A stretch of DNA of 64,000 nucleotides, taken from assembly GCF_030012175.1 (NCBI RefSeq), contig NZ_JASCXW010000005.1:38775-102774 (forward strand). The letters are read 5' to 3'. Under the pieces are notes generated by a model. The model was not told the origin of the DNA. It saw only the letters and a list, made by a program, of their open reading frames with translations, and made no database searches. Shown here in pieces: positions 33,271-42,654 of the stretch. The position numbers were made by a program, and so were the translations under genes. Each line of letters begins with the position of its first letter. Positions within the stretch are counted from its first letter, which is position 1. This DNA comes from Peloplasma aerotolerans (GTDB taxonomy: Bacteria; Bacillota_I; Bacilli_A; Acholeplasmatales; Acholeplasmataceae).

Positions 33271-33977
33271 AAGATAACAGATCAGTAGCTAGAACGTTAG
33301 CTATCTTAGAATTAATTGCAAAACATGATGAAGGGCTAACGCTTGGTCAAATTTATAGGATGCTTGATATTCCTAAAGCAACCGTTTATGATTTTCTACA
33401 AACACTATATCGAGCAGATGCAATCTATTATAAAGACCCAAGATTAAAAAATTATGTGATTGGATCAAAAATGTTTGCTATTGGCTCAGTTTATACGAAG
33501 AACTCTAATTTAATTGAAGCATCTCAATTTGAACTAAAAGATTTTGCAGATCGATATGGACGTACTGTATTTATAACAAAACGCATTAATGATAAAATTG
33601 TTTACGTTTATAAATACCAACCATCAAGTTCAAAAATAGTAACACCACAAGAAATTGGTACTGTATCTAGAGACTTTGAGTATGGACCTATCGGAAAGTG
33701 TTATGCAGTATTCGATAAAACAGTCAGAAATGGAAATATCCCTGATTTTGACGAAATCAAGAAAAATAAATACGTCTATAGTAGTTTAGAAGATAATAGT
33801 CATATTTGTACACTAGCAACACCTGTTTGGAATTTTGAAAACAGAATTGTAGGTGTTCTAGTCGCATCTGATTTAGCGATGGATGGCGTTAAACGTGATG
33901 CAATCGCAAAAGATTTTGTTGAAATCGCTAAACATATCTCAAGAAGATTAGGATATTTAGGAAACTTTGATGAATAA
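33267..33977 (+). CDS. IclR-family regulator (KdgR-like)
   Basis: 236 residues. An N-terminal winged helix-turn-helix (about 5-60: SVARTLAILELIAKHDEGLTLGQIYRMLDIPKATVYDFLQTL) is followed by the IclR effector domain (about 80-232). It is encoded within the KDG operon and overlaps kdgK by 4 bases. The likely effector is KDG or a related ketodeoxy acid, as for KdgR, and the likely target is the palindrome on the eda promoter. Effector and target are inferred. Confidence 0.88.
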   Translation: MKDNRSVARTLAILELIAKHDEGLTLGQIYRMLDIPKATVYDFLQTLYRADAIYYKDPRLKNYVIGSKMFAIGSVYTKNSNLIEASQFELKDFADRYGRTVFITKRINDKIVYVYKYQPSSSKIVTPQEIGTVSRDFEYGPIGKCYAVFDKTVRNGNIPDFDEIKKNKYVYSSLEDNSHICTLATPVWNFENRIVGVLVASDLAMDGVKRDAIAKDFVEIAKHISRRLGYLGNFDE

Positions 33978-34788
33978 GATTGGTATTCGTGCCCATGACA
34001 TTGGAAAGTTCGATGAGAAAACTTTATCGAAAAAAGTTATGGAGTATGGATTTGATGGTGTACAACTCGTCTTTAAAAAAGCGATTGACCATCCAGTAGA
34101 TTTTAACAACTTAATTGAAATGAAAAAGCATTTTCAATATCCAATGATTATGATGCTAGGTGCATATTTTAATCCAATCCATCCTGATCCAAAAGTTGTT
34201 GAAGAAGGTATCGAAAACTTTAAAAACCATTTAAAGATTGCCAACAGTTTAAAAACAAAGTTTGTAGGAACTGAAACAGGTTCTTTAATGGGAAGTCCTT
34301 GGGGTTATGTCAAAGAAAATCATTCTAATGAATCCTTAAACCAAATGATTCATGTCATTAAAGATTTAGCAGACACTGCAAGCACTTATAAAAGCTATAT
34401 CGCAATAGAAGGTGCTTATGCACATGTTGCTTATTCACCACAAAGAATTAAAAAAATATTAGAGGAAGTCAAGTCACCTTATGTCAAGGTAACTATTGAT
34501 TTATTTAACTATTTACATCTTGGTAATTATCAAGATCGAATGGAGATTTTTGAGACATGTTTAAATCTTTTAAGAGATGATATTGTTATTTTCCATTTAA
34601 AAGATTTTATTGTTCAAAATGAAAAACTCGTACAAGTTGGTCTAGGTCAAGGTTTGATGGACTTTCCAAAGATCATTCGACGCATTCAAGAAGTTAAACC
34701 TGAAGCATATCTGATATTTGAAGGTGTAACAGGTGAAGATATAAAGACCAGTTATGACTATATAAAAAGTTTATTAGAAGGGAAGTGA
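33970..34788 (+). CDS. Sugar-phosphate isomerase/epimerase-like TIM-barrel protein
   Basis: Start at ATG 33970, overlapping the regulator stop, with AGGA upstream. 272 residues of the xylose-isomerase-like TIM-barrel (AP endonuclease 2) superfamily. Metal-ligand type positions are visible at AIEGAYAH (Glu), VTIDLFNYLH (Asp and His), IFHLKDF (His) and YLIFEGV (Glu). In uronate gene clusters such proteins may act as epimerases or isomerases on keto-uronates. The exact reaction cannot be read from sequence. It could supply a step missing between tagaturonate and KDG. Confidence 0.8.
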   Translation: MNKIGIRAHDIGKFDEKTLSKKVMEYGFDGVQLVFKKAIDHPVDFNNLIEMKKHFQYPMIMMLGAYFNPIHPDPKVVEEGIENFKNHLKIANSLKTKFVGTETGSLMGSPWGYVKENHSNESLNQMIHVIKDLADTASTYKSYIAIEGAYAHVAYSPQRIKKILEEVKSPYVKVTIDLFNYLHLGNYQDRMEIFETCLNLLRDDIVIFHLKDFIVQNEKLVQVGLGQGLMDFPKIIRRIQEVKPEAYLIFEGVTGEDIKTSYDYIKSLLEGK

Positions 34789-34792
34789 GATT

Positions 34793-35629
34793 GTGAAATT
34801 CAATATTTTATATAACAATCATCCACAAGATTCAAAAACATATGACACAAAGACATTAAGGGAAAGATATTTAATCGAAAAAGTATTTGTTAAAGATGAG
34901 ATCTCTTTAACTTATTCGCATCATGACCGTATTATTGCTGGAGGTGTTATGCCAGTAAGTCAAGAAGTTGATTTACCTGTTACTAAAGATTTAGGTACTG
35001 ATTTCTTTTTGGAAAGAAGAGAAATGGGTGTTATTAATATTGGTGGTGAAGGTTATATCATTTTAGATGGCAAGAAACAAAAGATGGAAGCTAGAGATGG
35101 TATTTATCTGGGTGCTGGCGTTAAAGCAGTAAAATTTGGTAGTATTGATTCAAAAAAACCAGCTAAATTTTATATCAATAGTGCCCCAGCTCACAAAAGT
35201 TATCCAACAGTTCATATTCCATTTAAAAATGCAAACCCAAATCAATGGGGTGATGCTAAGACATTGAATCAAAGAACCATTTATCAATATGTACATCCAG
35301 CAGTGTGTGAATCTTGTCAACTCGTGATGGGGTTAACAATCTTATCACCAGGCAGTGCATGGAATACGATGCCTTGTCATACCCATGAAAGACGTATGGA
35401 AGTTTATTTCTATTTCGATATGGAAGAAAAAACAAGAGTCTTCCATTTTATGGGTGAAAAAGATGAAACCAGACACTTGGTTATTCAAAACGAACAAGCA
35501 GTCGTCTCACCAAGTTGGTCAATACACTCGGGCGTAGGAACATCAGATTATACGTTTATTTGGGGTATGTGCGGAGAAAATAAAACATTTGATGACATGG
35601 ACTTCGTTGATATGTCTGATTTAAAATAA
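34793..35629 (+). CDS. kduI: 5-keto-4-deoxyuronate isomerase KduI
   Basis: 278 residues, the exact family size, with a GTG start behind AAGGGAAGTGAG. It converts 5-keto-4-deoxyuronate (from unsaturated galacturonate) to 2,5-diketo-3-deoxygluconate. The cupin zinc site is visible as MPCHTHERRMEVYFYF (His, His, Glu) plus the later His in WSIHSGVG. It is followed 12 bases later by kduD, the next enzyme of the pathway. Confidence 0.95.
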   Translation: MKFNILYNNHPQDSKTYDTKTLRERYLIEKVFVKDEISLTYSHHDRIIAGGVMPVSQEVDLPVTKDLGTDFFLERREMGVINIGGEGYIILDGKKQKMEARDGIYLGAGVKAVKFGSIDSKKPAKFYINSAPAHKSYPTVHIPFKNANPNQWGDAKTLNQRTIYQYVHPAVCESCQLVMGLTILSPGSAWNTMPCHTHERRMEVYFYFDMEEKTRVFHFMGEKDETRHLVIQNEQAVVSPSWSIHSGVGTSDYTFIWGMCGENKTFDDMDFVDMSDLK

Positions 35630-35641
35630 GGAGGATTTTTT

Positions 35642-36412
35642 ATGTCAATATTAAATTTATTTAGTTTAGAAAATAAAGTCGCAATCGTTACTGGTGCTTC
35701 AACTGGTTTAGGTCAAGGTATGGCAATAGGTCTAGCGGAAGCTGGAGCAGATATCGTAGGTGTTGACTATGTTGAATCCGATGAGACGAAAGCATTAATT
35801 GAAAAATTAGGAAAAAATTATTTAAGTGTTAAAGCAGACTTAATTAAAATCAATCCTGCAGGACTACAAGATATCGTTGATCAAACCGTCAAAAGATTTG
35901 GTAAAGTCGATATATTAGTGAATAATGCAGGTATCATTAGAAGAGAAGATTCTCTTAATTTCAGTGAAAAAGACTGGGATGAAGTGATGAATATCAATGT
36001 TAAAACAGTCTTTTTCTTCTCACAAGTCGTCGCAAAACAATTTGTAAAGCAAAATACAGGTGGTAAGATCATTAGTATCGCATCGATGTTGTCTTATCAA
36101 GGAGGCATTCGTGTACCATCTTATACGGCATCTAAATCAGGTGTTAAAGGTATTACCATGACCATGGCAAACGAATGGGCAAAATATAACATCAACGTCA
36201 ATGCCATCGCACCAGGCTATATGGCAACCAATAATACAGCTGCACTTAGAGATGATGAAAAGCGTGCCGGAGAAATTTTGGAACGTATTCCAGCAGGTCG
36301 TTGGGGTACACCTCGTGATGTCGCAGGAGCTGCAGTATTTCTTGCAAGCGATAATGCAAACTATATCAATGGTTATACACTCGCTGTTGATGGTGGTTGG
36401 TTAGGTCGCTAA
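35642..36412 (+). CDS. kduD: 2-dehydro-3-deoxy-D-gluconate 5-dehydrogenase KduD
   Basis: 256 residues of the short-chain dehydrogenase family. NAD-binding TGASTGLGQGMA is near the N-terminus, then NNAGIIRR, catalytic Ser in IASMLSYQGG and YxxxK in YTASKSGVKG. The C-terminus ASDNANYINGYTLAVDGGWLGR is typical of KduD. It reduces 2,5-diketo-3-deoxygluconate to KDG, which feeds kdgK and eda in the same operon. RBS AAGGAGG. Last gene before a terminator. Confidence 0.93.
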   Translation: MSILNLFSLENKVAIVTGASTGLGQGMAIGLAEAGADIVGVDYVESDETKALIEKLGKNYLSVKADLIKINPAGLQDIVDQTVKRFGKVDILVNNAGIIRREDSLNFSEKDWDEVMNINVKTVFFFSQVVAKQFVKQNTGGKIISIASMLSYQGGIRVPSYTASKSGVKGITMTMANEWAKYNINVNAIAPGYMATNNTAALRDDEKRAGEILERIPAGRWGTPRDVAGAAVFLASDNANYINGYTLAVDGGWLGR

Positions 36413-36427
36413 AGATGATGTAATTGA

Positions 36428-36457
36428 TAAAACCATCGATTTTGATGGTTTTTTTTT
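36428..36457 (+). terminator. Intrinsic terminator of the KDG operon
   Basis: Stem AAACCATC/GATGGTTT with a 6-base loop and nine following T residues. Confidence 0.92.
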
Positions 36458-36468
36458 GTGTCCAATCG

Positions 36469-36497
36469 TTACAAAATCAAGACAAATATGCTACAAT
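36469..36497 (+). promoter_or_regulatory. Promoter of nusB-xseA-xseB-dxs-tlyA-recN
   Basis: TTACAA (36469-36474), a 17-base spacer, TACAAT (36492-36497), 18 bases before the nusB start codon. Confidence 0.65.
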
Positions 36498-36515
36498 ACT
36501 TATGAGGTAGAGAAT

Positions 36516-36905
36516 ATGAAAGTAACTAGAAGAGAATTGCGTATCGAACTGATGAACGCATTATATCAATATGACTTATATCAAAGTGAAAAGCTATTAT
36601 TCATTCCGAGTTTTGAAATAGAAGAAGCACTTGGGATTTTTCATGAAATCATGGATGCAATCAAAGAAATTGATGAAACCATTGAAAGCAATTTATACGA
36701 TTATAGTTTATATCGGTTAGCCTATGTTGACCGTGCAATTATTAGACTTGCTGTTTTTGAATTATTAAAAACTGATTTGCCAAAACAAATCGTTATTGAT
36801 GAAGCTGTTGAAATTACTAAGATTTATAGTAATCTAGACGACGAGAAACAACATAAGTTTACGAACAAAGTTATTGATAATATCGCAAAAAAGATTAAGG
36901 GATGA
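36516..36905 (+). CDS. nusB: Transcription antitermination factor NusB
   Basis: Start at ATG 36516 with GAGGTAG upstream; the longer frame from 36456 would start inside the terminator. 129 residues, all helical. The family core is visible (RRELRIELMNALYQYD; LYRLAYVDRAIIRLAVFELL; PKQIVIDEAVEITKIY). It binds boxA RNA with NusE in rRNA antitermination complexes. First gene of a six-gene operon whose order nusB-xseA-xseB-dxs-tlyA-recN is common in Firmicutes (usually with folD and ispA, which are absent here). Confidence 0.93.
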   Translation: MKVTRRELRIELMNALYQYDLYQSEKLLFIPSFEIEEALGIFHEIMDAIKEIDETIESNLYDYSLYRLAYVDRAIIRLAVFELLKTDLPKQIVIDEAVEITKIYSNLDDEKQHKFTNKVIDNIAKKIKG

Positions 36906-36909
36906 TACG

Positions 36910-38238
36910 GTGGAACAATATTTAACGGTCACAGCCTTAACTAAATATATAAAAGCGAAACTTGAAGGTGATAAACACCTTTTTTCCATCTTATTAAAAG
37001 GAGAAATCTCTAACTTTAAACATCATAGTAGAGGACATTTTTATTTTACTTTAAAAGATGAAAATGCACAGATATCAGCAATTATGTTTTCTAGAGATGC
37101 TCAAAAGGTTTTGTTCACACCTAAAGAAGGTGATCATGTACTAGTTTCTGGTAGAATGAGCGTTTATGAACCTAGTGGTACTTATAGTATTCAAGTATCT
37201 ACGATGAAACCTGATGGTATAGGAGAACTATATTTAAAGTATGAAGCTTTAAAAAAGGAATTAGAGGAAAAAGGATACTTTGAGGCTACTCATAAGAAGG
37301 AAATCCCAAAGTTTCCGAGTAAAATTGGGGTCATCACATCTCCTACTGGTGCGGTTATCCAAGACATCATAAACACAGTAACTAGACGTTATTTATTGGC
37401 TGAAATACATTTATACCCTGCAGCAGTGCAAGGCCCAGGTAGTTCAGAAAGTGTTAGGAATCAAATCTTACTTGCTAATCAAAAAAATGAAGTTGATGTT
37501 TTAATTGTTGGTCGTGGTGGTGGTTCAATAGAAGACTTGTGGGGATTTAATGAAATGCCTACAATTCAAGCAATCTATGATTCGAAGATTCCAGTCATAA
37601 CTGCTATTGGTCATGAAACCGATTATACGATTAGTGATTTCGTCAGTGATCTTAGAGCTCCAACACCTACTGCAGCTGCAGAACTTGCAACACCAAATAC
37701 TGAAGATATAGTTCAAAAAATTAAAGATGCTAAAGAGCAAATTGAATATCGTACGCATCAATACTTTAATCAAAGAAAAACTGAACTACTCTATTTAGAT
37801 CAACGATTAGAAAGATTATCACCTGAACATAAATTAGAACAATTAAAAATAGATTTGAAGCGTATGGAGTTAGACTTAAGAAAATCTATAGTTTATCAAC
37901 TAGAACATAAAAAAAACAAAGTTGATACCTTCAAAAATATGATGAAAAGTCCTGATGATAAGATTAAAAACTATCGAGAAAGACATACCAATCTAGACCA
38001 AAAGTTAAAACATATGATCGAGCAAGTTGCTCAAAGAAAGAATTATCAGTTTGATTTACTAAGATCTACTTTAAATGCTTTAAATCCACTCATCATTATG
38101 GATAAAGGATTTGCCTTAGTTACTAAAGATAATCAAGTCATGACATCTATTGAACAAATTGATTTAAATGATCAAATACAGATTCAATTTAAAGATGGCA
38201 CCTTAGGTGCTAAAGTCACTGATAAAAAGGAGAAATGA
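36910..38238 (+). CDS. xseA: Exodeoxyribonuclease VII large subunit
   Basis: Start at GTG 36910 (VEQYLTVTALTKYIKAKLEG), preceded by AAGGGATGA; a longer frame to 36874 would overlap nusB. 442 residues. An N-terminal OB fold (about 1-100: LLKGEISNFKHHSRGHFYFTLKDE) precedes the catalytic domain (about 120-310: VITSPTGAVIQDI, GRGGGSIEDLW, AIGHETDYTISDFVSDLRAPTPTAAAEL) and a long coiled-coil for binding XseB. The complex degrades single-stranded DNA. Confidence 0.95.
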   Translation: MEQYLTVTALTKYIKAKLEGDKHLFSILLKGEISNFKHHSRGHFYFTLKDENAQISAIMFSRDAQKVLFTPKEGDHVLVSGRMSVYEPSGTYSIQVSTMKPDGIGELYLKYEALKKELEEKGYFEATHKKEIPKFPSKIGVITSPTGAVIQDIINTVTRRYLLAEIHLYPAAVQGPGSSESVRNQILLANQKNEVDVLIVGRGGGSIEDLWGFNEMPTIQAIYDSKIPVITAIGHETDYTISDFVSDLRAPTPTAAAELATPNTEDIVQKIKDAKEQIEYRTHQYFNQRKTELLYLDQRLERLSPEHKLEQLKIDLKRMELDLRKSIVYQLEHKKNKVDTFKNMMKSPDDKIKNYRERHTNLDQKLKHMIEQVAQRKNYQFDLLRSTLNALNPLIIMDKGFALVTKDNQVMTSIEQIDLNDQIQIQFKDGTLGAKVTDKKEK

Positions 38239-38239
38239 C

Positions 38240-38425
38240 ATGGAGAAGAAAACATTTGAACAATTATTAAAAGATCTTGAACAAGTGGTAAAAGATCTTG
38301 AAAACAAAGAAATCACTCTTGATGAAGCCGTTGAAAAATACCAAAAAGGTCTTGAGCTATCAAAGGCATGCTATCAAATGTTAGAGGACGCAGAAAAATT
38401 AATCGTGAAGGAAATTAAAGCATAA
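38240..38425 (+). CDS. xseB: Exodeoxyribonuclease VII small subunit
   Basis: Start at ATG 38240, with AAGGAG upstream. 61 residues in a helical hairpin typical of XseB (FEQLLKDLEQVVKDLENKEITLDEAVEKYQKGLEL). It binds the coiled coil of XseA. The gene follows xseA after one base and overlaps dxs by one base (TAATG). Confidence 0.93.
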   Translation: MEKKTFEQLLKDLEQVVKDLENKEITLDEAVEKYQKGLELSKACYQMLEDAEKLIVKEIKA

Positions 38426-40251
38426 TGAAGTTAACAGACATCAAGGATCCTAGCTTTCTAAAAAACTTAAATCATAAAGAACTTAAAGCCGTAGCAGACG
38501 AGATACGCTTGTTTTTGATTGATTCAATTTCAAAAACAGGTGGTCATTTAAGTTCAAACCTTGGTACTGTAGAACTTATTATCGCATTACATTATGTTTT
38601 TAATAGTCCTGAAGATGTATTTGTATTCGATGTTGGTCATCAAGCTTACACACATAAAATATTGACAGGTAGAATTAGTCAGTTTGATACACTTAGACAA
38701 ACCAATGGTTTATCAGGATATATAAACTATAAAGAATCTATTCATGATCAATGGGAAAGTGGACATGCAGGTACAGCATTATCTGCTTTATTAGGTGTTT
38801 TATACGCTAAAAAAATTAAAAAAGAGCGTGGTGAAGGTATCGCGGTTATTGGTGATGCCTCTATTACAAACGGTATGGCATTTGAAGCGTTAAACTTATT
38901 GGGTAGTGATCCAAATACTAAAGGGATTATTATTTTAAATGATAATGAAATGAGCATTTCTAAGAGTGTTGGGTCTATTTCTAAGGCTTTAACGAAGTTT
39001 AGATCTATGAAAGTTGTTATTAAGTGGAAAAGAATTTGGCAAAGTATTTTACCGAGATTTATTTTATCTTTTTTAAGTCGTGTCAAAAGAGGATTACGGG
39101 GATTTTTCCAACGACAAAATATCTTTGAAGATTTAGGATATATGTATGTTGGTCCTATTGATGGTCATGACCTTAAGGGATTAATATATAATCTTAAACG
39201 TATTCAAAAAATAAAGAAATCTGTTGTATTGCATATTATTACTGAAAAAGGTAAAGGACATATTGAAGCAGAAAATGATAAGATTGGAACTTATCATGGT
39301 GTTTCTAAACCATCTAATTCTAAAAAGATAGGTATTTCGTGGAGTGAAATGATTTGCTTAAATCTAATTGAACTCCAAAAGTATAAAGAAACATTTGTTG
39401 TTATGCCTGCGATGGAAGTTGGGGCAAAGTTTAGTGCTTTTGCTAGTCAATTCCAAGATCGCTATTTAGATGTCGGTATTGCAGAAGAACATGCAGCAAC
39501 CATGGCAGCTTCACTTGCTCATCAAGGTATTCCTGTATTCTTACCATTATATGCAACGTTTGCCCAAAGAGCATTTGATCAAATTTTAAATGATATTGCT
39601 AGATCAAATCATCATGTTGTCTTTGGTATTGATCGAGCTGGTATTGTTGGTGAAGATGGTTCAACCCATCAAGGATTGTTTGATGTCTCGATGTTTTACT
39701 TAATGCCCAATATGACGATAACGATGCCTTATGATGCAAAAGAAGCCAGTGAACTTCTCTATTATGGCTTTATGTTGCAAAATAAGCCTTTCGTGATTAG
39801 ATATCCAAGGGGTACTGTTTTATATGATAAGGAAAAAGATATTATTGAATTCACTGAGATTAAACCTGTTTGGAAGATTTTAGAAAAAGGAACAGGTTTA
39901 CAGATGATTAGTTATGGACCAAGTCTTGATTTATTAAAGCATGTCAATGAAGAACTTAAGTTAAATGCACAAATTGTAAATGCCAGATTTATTAAGCCGA
40001 TGGATGAAAAAATGTTGCATGCAGTTTGCAAAACGAATGATCCTATCTTTGTCTATGAAGAACTTGCGAATACAGGATCTTTATATCCACAGATTTTAAA
40101 ATTTATGGCAACACATGGTTATCAAAATAAAATAACATCCATGTCAATAACCGATCAAGTTGTCGAACATGGTCACTATAAAGATATGCTTGCACAATAT
40201 CAAATGGATCAAAAAGCAATGATTAAACATATAAAGGAATTTCTAAAATGA
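38425..40251 (+). CDS. dxs: 1-deoxy-D-xylulose-5-phosphate synthase
   Basis: 608 residues (family about 620). It condenses pyruvate and glyceraldehyde-3-phosphate in the first step of the MEP isoprenoid pathway. Thiamine-diphosphate features are GGHLSSNLGTVEL, DVGHQAYTHK and GDASITNGMAFEALN (the canonical GDG has become GDA), with the catalytic Glu in VGIAEEHAATMAA. A basic segment around 195-225 (KVVIKWKRIWQ...KRGLRGFFQRQ) matches the variable loop of the family. MEP genes are otherwise only seen here as ispH at 44-45 kb. Confidence 0.94.
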   Translation: MKLTDIKDPSFLKNLNHKELKAVADEIRLFLIDSISKTGGHLSSNLGTVELIIALHYVFNSPEDVFVFDVGHQAYTHKILTGRISQFDTLRQTNGLSGYINYKESIHDQWESGHAGTALSALLGVLYAKKIKKERGEGIAVIGDASITNGMAFEALNLLGSDPNTKGIIILNDNEMSISKSVGSISKALTKFRSMKVVIKWKRIWQSILPRFILSFLSRVKRGLRGFFQRQNIFEDLGYMYVGPIDGHDLKGLIYNLKRIQKIKKSVVLHIITEKGKGHIEAENDKIGTYHGVSKPSNSKKIGISWSEMICLNLIELQKYKETFVVMPAMEVGAKFSAFASQFQDRYLDVGIAEEHAATMAASLAHQGIPVFLPLYATFAQRAFDQILNDIARSNHHVVFGIDRAGIVGEDGSTHQGLFDVSMFYLMPNMTITMPYDAKEASELLYYGFMLQNKPFVIRYPRGTVLYDKEKDIIEFTEIKPVWKILEKGTGLQMISYGPSLDLLKHVNEELKLNAQIVNARFIKPMDEKMLHAVCKTNDPIFVYEELANTGSLYPQILKFMATHGYQNKITSMSITDQVVEHGHYKDMLAQYQMDQKAMIKHIKEFLK

Positions 40252-40988
40252 GATTGGATCACTATCTTGTTGAACATAACTTAGCAAAATCAAGAAGTAA
40301 GGCCACGGATCTCATCAAACGTGGTCTTGTTTTAGTTGATGGTGAAGTGATGCTAAAAGCTGGATACGAAATTAAAGATCATATCGTTTTTGTGTTAGAA
40401 AATGAACAATTCGTTAGTCGTGCTGGCGAAAAATTGAAACAAGCTTTATTGGATTTTGGTATTGATCTTCATGGTAAAATCGTAGTTGATGTAGGCTCAT
40501 CAACAGGTGGATTCACCGATTGTGCGATTCAACATGGAGCAAAAGAAGTTTATGCTTATGATGTTGGGACAAACCAAATGGATGAGAACTTAAAAAAAGA
40601 TCCCAAAATTCATTTATTTGAAGGTACGAATATCTTGGATGTTGATCTACCAAAAGCTGATGTGATTTTAATCGATGTCTCATTTACTTCAATTAAACCG
40701 ATTTTAGCGCACCTGGTATCATTTCAAAATGAAATCATCGCTTTAATCAAACCTCAATTTGAAGCTGGAAATATCCACTTTAAACAAGGTGTATTAAAAG
40801 ATTTAAAGAAACATAGAGAAATCTTAACCTCTGTTTTAGAAGAAGCTAGAGCATTAGGTTTTTCAATCTATGATTTAAAGAAATCAGGATTAAAGGGAAA
40901 ACAAGGAAATCAAGAGTATGTTTTATATATAAAAGATACGAAAAATGAACAAAACATAAGAAAATTGGTGGGAGATGTTTTATGTTAA
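40248..40988 (+). CDS. tlyA: TlyA-type rRNA 2'-O-methyltransferase
   Basis: 246 residues. An N-terminal S4 RNA-binding domain (about 1-60: MRLDHYLVEHNLAKSRSKATDLIKRGLVLVDG) precedes an FtsJ-like Rossmann methyltransferase with SAM motif VVDVGSSTGGFTDCA and catalytic KDKE-type residues (including LIKPQFEAG). The family methylates rRNA and is often labelled hemolysin A; toxin activity is not implied. It overlaps dxs by 4 bases and recN by 7. Confidence 0.92.
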   Translation: MRLDHYLVEHNLAKSRSKATDLIKRGLVLVDGEVMLKAGYEIKDHIVFVLENEQFVSRAGEKLKQALLDFGIDLHGKIVVDVGSSTGGFTDCAIQHGAKEVYAYDVGTNQMDENLKKDPKIHLFEGTNILDVDLPKADVILIDVSFTSIKPILAHLVSFQNEIIALIKPQFEAGNIHFKQGVLKDLKKHREILTSVLEEARALGFSIYDLKKSGLKGKQGNQEYVLYIKDTKNEQNIRKLVGDVLC

Positions 40989-42631
40989 AAGCATTGCATG
41001 TCAAAAACTTTGCGCTAATCGATGACTTAGAAATGCAATTTGAATCTGGATTAACTGCATTAACCGGTGAAACTGGAGCTGGTAAGTCTATTATTATGGA
41101 ATCCTTACAACTTCTTTTTGGTAAGCGCAGTGATGCACAAATGATTCGCCATGGTGAAAGTAAAGCCTATGTCCATGGTCTTTTTGAATTAAATCAAAGC
41201 CAACAGGAAATTCTTGACCTACCAAAGTTAATAGATGTAGAAAGAGAAATCGACCAAAATGGTCGTCATACGATGCGTATAAACGACCAAATCACAACAC
41301 TATCAAGACTTAAAGAAGTGATGAATACCATTGGTAGTATCCACTCACAAAACGAAACAATGAACTTATTTGACAAATCATTTTATTTAACATTTATTGA
41401 TCAAGTCGATCAAAAAAGTGTTGATCAACTCTTAAACCAATATTTAATTGACCGCAGTCATTACCTAGCTAAGAAAAAACATTTTGAAACTCTAAAACAA
41501 AAGAAAAGTCAAAGTATAGAAAAACAATCTTTTTTAGAATACCAAGTTAAAGAACTTAAAGGATATAATCTAGAACCAGATGAAAAAGATGTGCTTGAAG
41601 ATAAAATTGAGAAGCTAAAAAATCATGATAAAATCATGAATCAATTAAGAACAGCTTATCAACAATTAGATAACGAAATGTTTCAAATTGATCAGGTCTA
41701 TGAGGCAGGACGTGCTTTAGAAAAAATATCAAATCTTGATCTTGAATATAAAGAGATGAGTGAACGATTAGTCTCTGCATATTATGATCTTGATGACGTC
41801 AAATCAAAAGTCTATCAAACCATTGAAGGACTTGACTTTGATGAAGAAGCTTTTAATCTGATGCAAGAAAGAAGTTTTGAATTGATCAAAATCGAGCAAA
41901 AATATCAAAAATCAATTAATGAAGTCATCGACTATTTAAAAGAAATTGAAGAAGAATTACATCTTATAACTGATTATGATGCCTATATCGAGAGTTCATC
42001 CCAAGAAGTAAAAAAAGCCTTTCAAAAGGCTTATGAGAGTGGTTTAAAGTTATCTAAGTTAAGAAGCAAACTTGCACTACAATTATCTAAAGATGTTTTA
42101 ATTGAATTAAAAGATTTAGATCTAGATAAATCTGTTTTCAATATTGAATTTGAAAAAGATGATTCTGGTGACATTCAATTGATGGAAACTGGATTAGATC
42201 AAGTTGAGTTCTATATATCTTTAAATGAAGGCGAGCCTGTTAAACCATTAGCAAAAGTCGCTAGTGGTGGCGAGCGTGCACGCTTTATGTTCGCTTTGAA
42301 AAGTATTTATGCTAAAGCCAATAAGTTATCACTACTGATACTAGATGAAATTGATATTGGTATTAGCGGAAAGACTGCAGCTAAGGTTGCTACTAAGATG
42401 AATGTCTTAAGTGATATGATGCAATTATTGGTCATTACCCATTTACCACAAGTTGCTGCTAGAGCAAATCATCACTATGGGATTACTAAGATTAAAGAAA
42501 AAGACCGTATGGTCACGAGAATTCAAAAATTAAATGAAGATGAACGGATTGAGATGATTGCATTAATGCTTTCTGATGAGAAACTCTCACATTTTGCAAT
42601 AGAGCAAGCAAAAATGCTTTTAAGAAAATAA
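40982..42631 (+). CDS. recN: DNA repair protein RecN
   Basis: 549 residues, SMC-like. Walker A is GETGAGKSIIMESL near residue 30, a long central coiled-coil spans about 150-370, and the C-terminal ABC head has signature VASGGERARFMFALK and Walker B LLILDEIDIGISGKTA. It helps hold and process DNA ends during double-strand break repair. Last gene of the nusB operon. RBS GGTGGGAG. Confidence 0.95.
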   Translation: MLKALHVKNFALIDDLEMQFESGLTALTGETGAGKSIIMESLQLLFGKRSDAQMIRHGESKAYVHGLFELNQSQQEILDLPKLIDVEREIDQNGRHTMRINDQITTLSRLKEVMNTIGSIHSQNETMNLFDKSFYLTFIDQVDQKSVDQLLNQYLIDRSHYLAKKKHFETLKQKKSQSIEKQSFLEYQVKELKGYNLEPDEKDVLEDKIEKLKNHDKIMNQLRTAYQQLDNEMFQIDQVYEAGRALEKISNLDLEYKEMSERLVSAYYDLDDVKSKVYQTIEGLDFDEEAFNLMQERSFELIKIEQKYQKSINEVIDYLKEIEEELHLITDYDAYIESSSQEVKKAFQKAYESGLKLSKLRSKLALQLSKDVLIELKDLDLDKSVFNIEFEKDDSGDIQLMETGLDQVEFYISLNEGEPVKPLAKVASGGERARFMFALKSIYAKANKLSLLILDEIDIGISGKTAAKVATKMNVLSDMMQLLVITHLPQVAARANHHYGITKIKEKDRMVTRIQKLNEDERIEMIALMLSDEKLSHFAIEQAKMLLRK

Positions 42632-42632
42632 A

Positions 42633-42654
42633 AAAAGCTTAAAAGCTTTTCTTA
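42633..42654. terminator. Weak AT-rich terminator between recN and the small membrane gene
   Basis: AAAAGC/GCTTTT stem with a 6-base loop; T residues on both sides make it usable in either direction. It is short, so termination may be partial. Confidence 0.45.

Noticed and set aside
33260..33272. TGA as Trp codon (Mycoplasma code)
   Set aside because: kdgK, ispH and other genes end at TGA exactly where the family ends, and Trp is encoded by TGG throughout.
40248..40988. Hemolysin toxin (TlyA), and likewise hemolysin III at 61165-61821
   Set aside because: Names are historical. The first has S4 and FtsJ methyltransferase motifs; the second is a PAQR-like membrane protein. No evidence for toxins.
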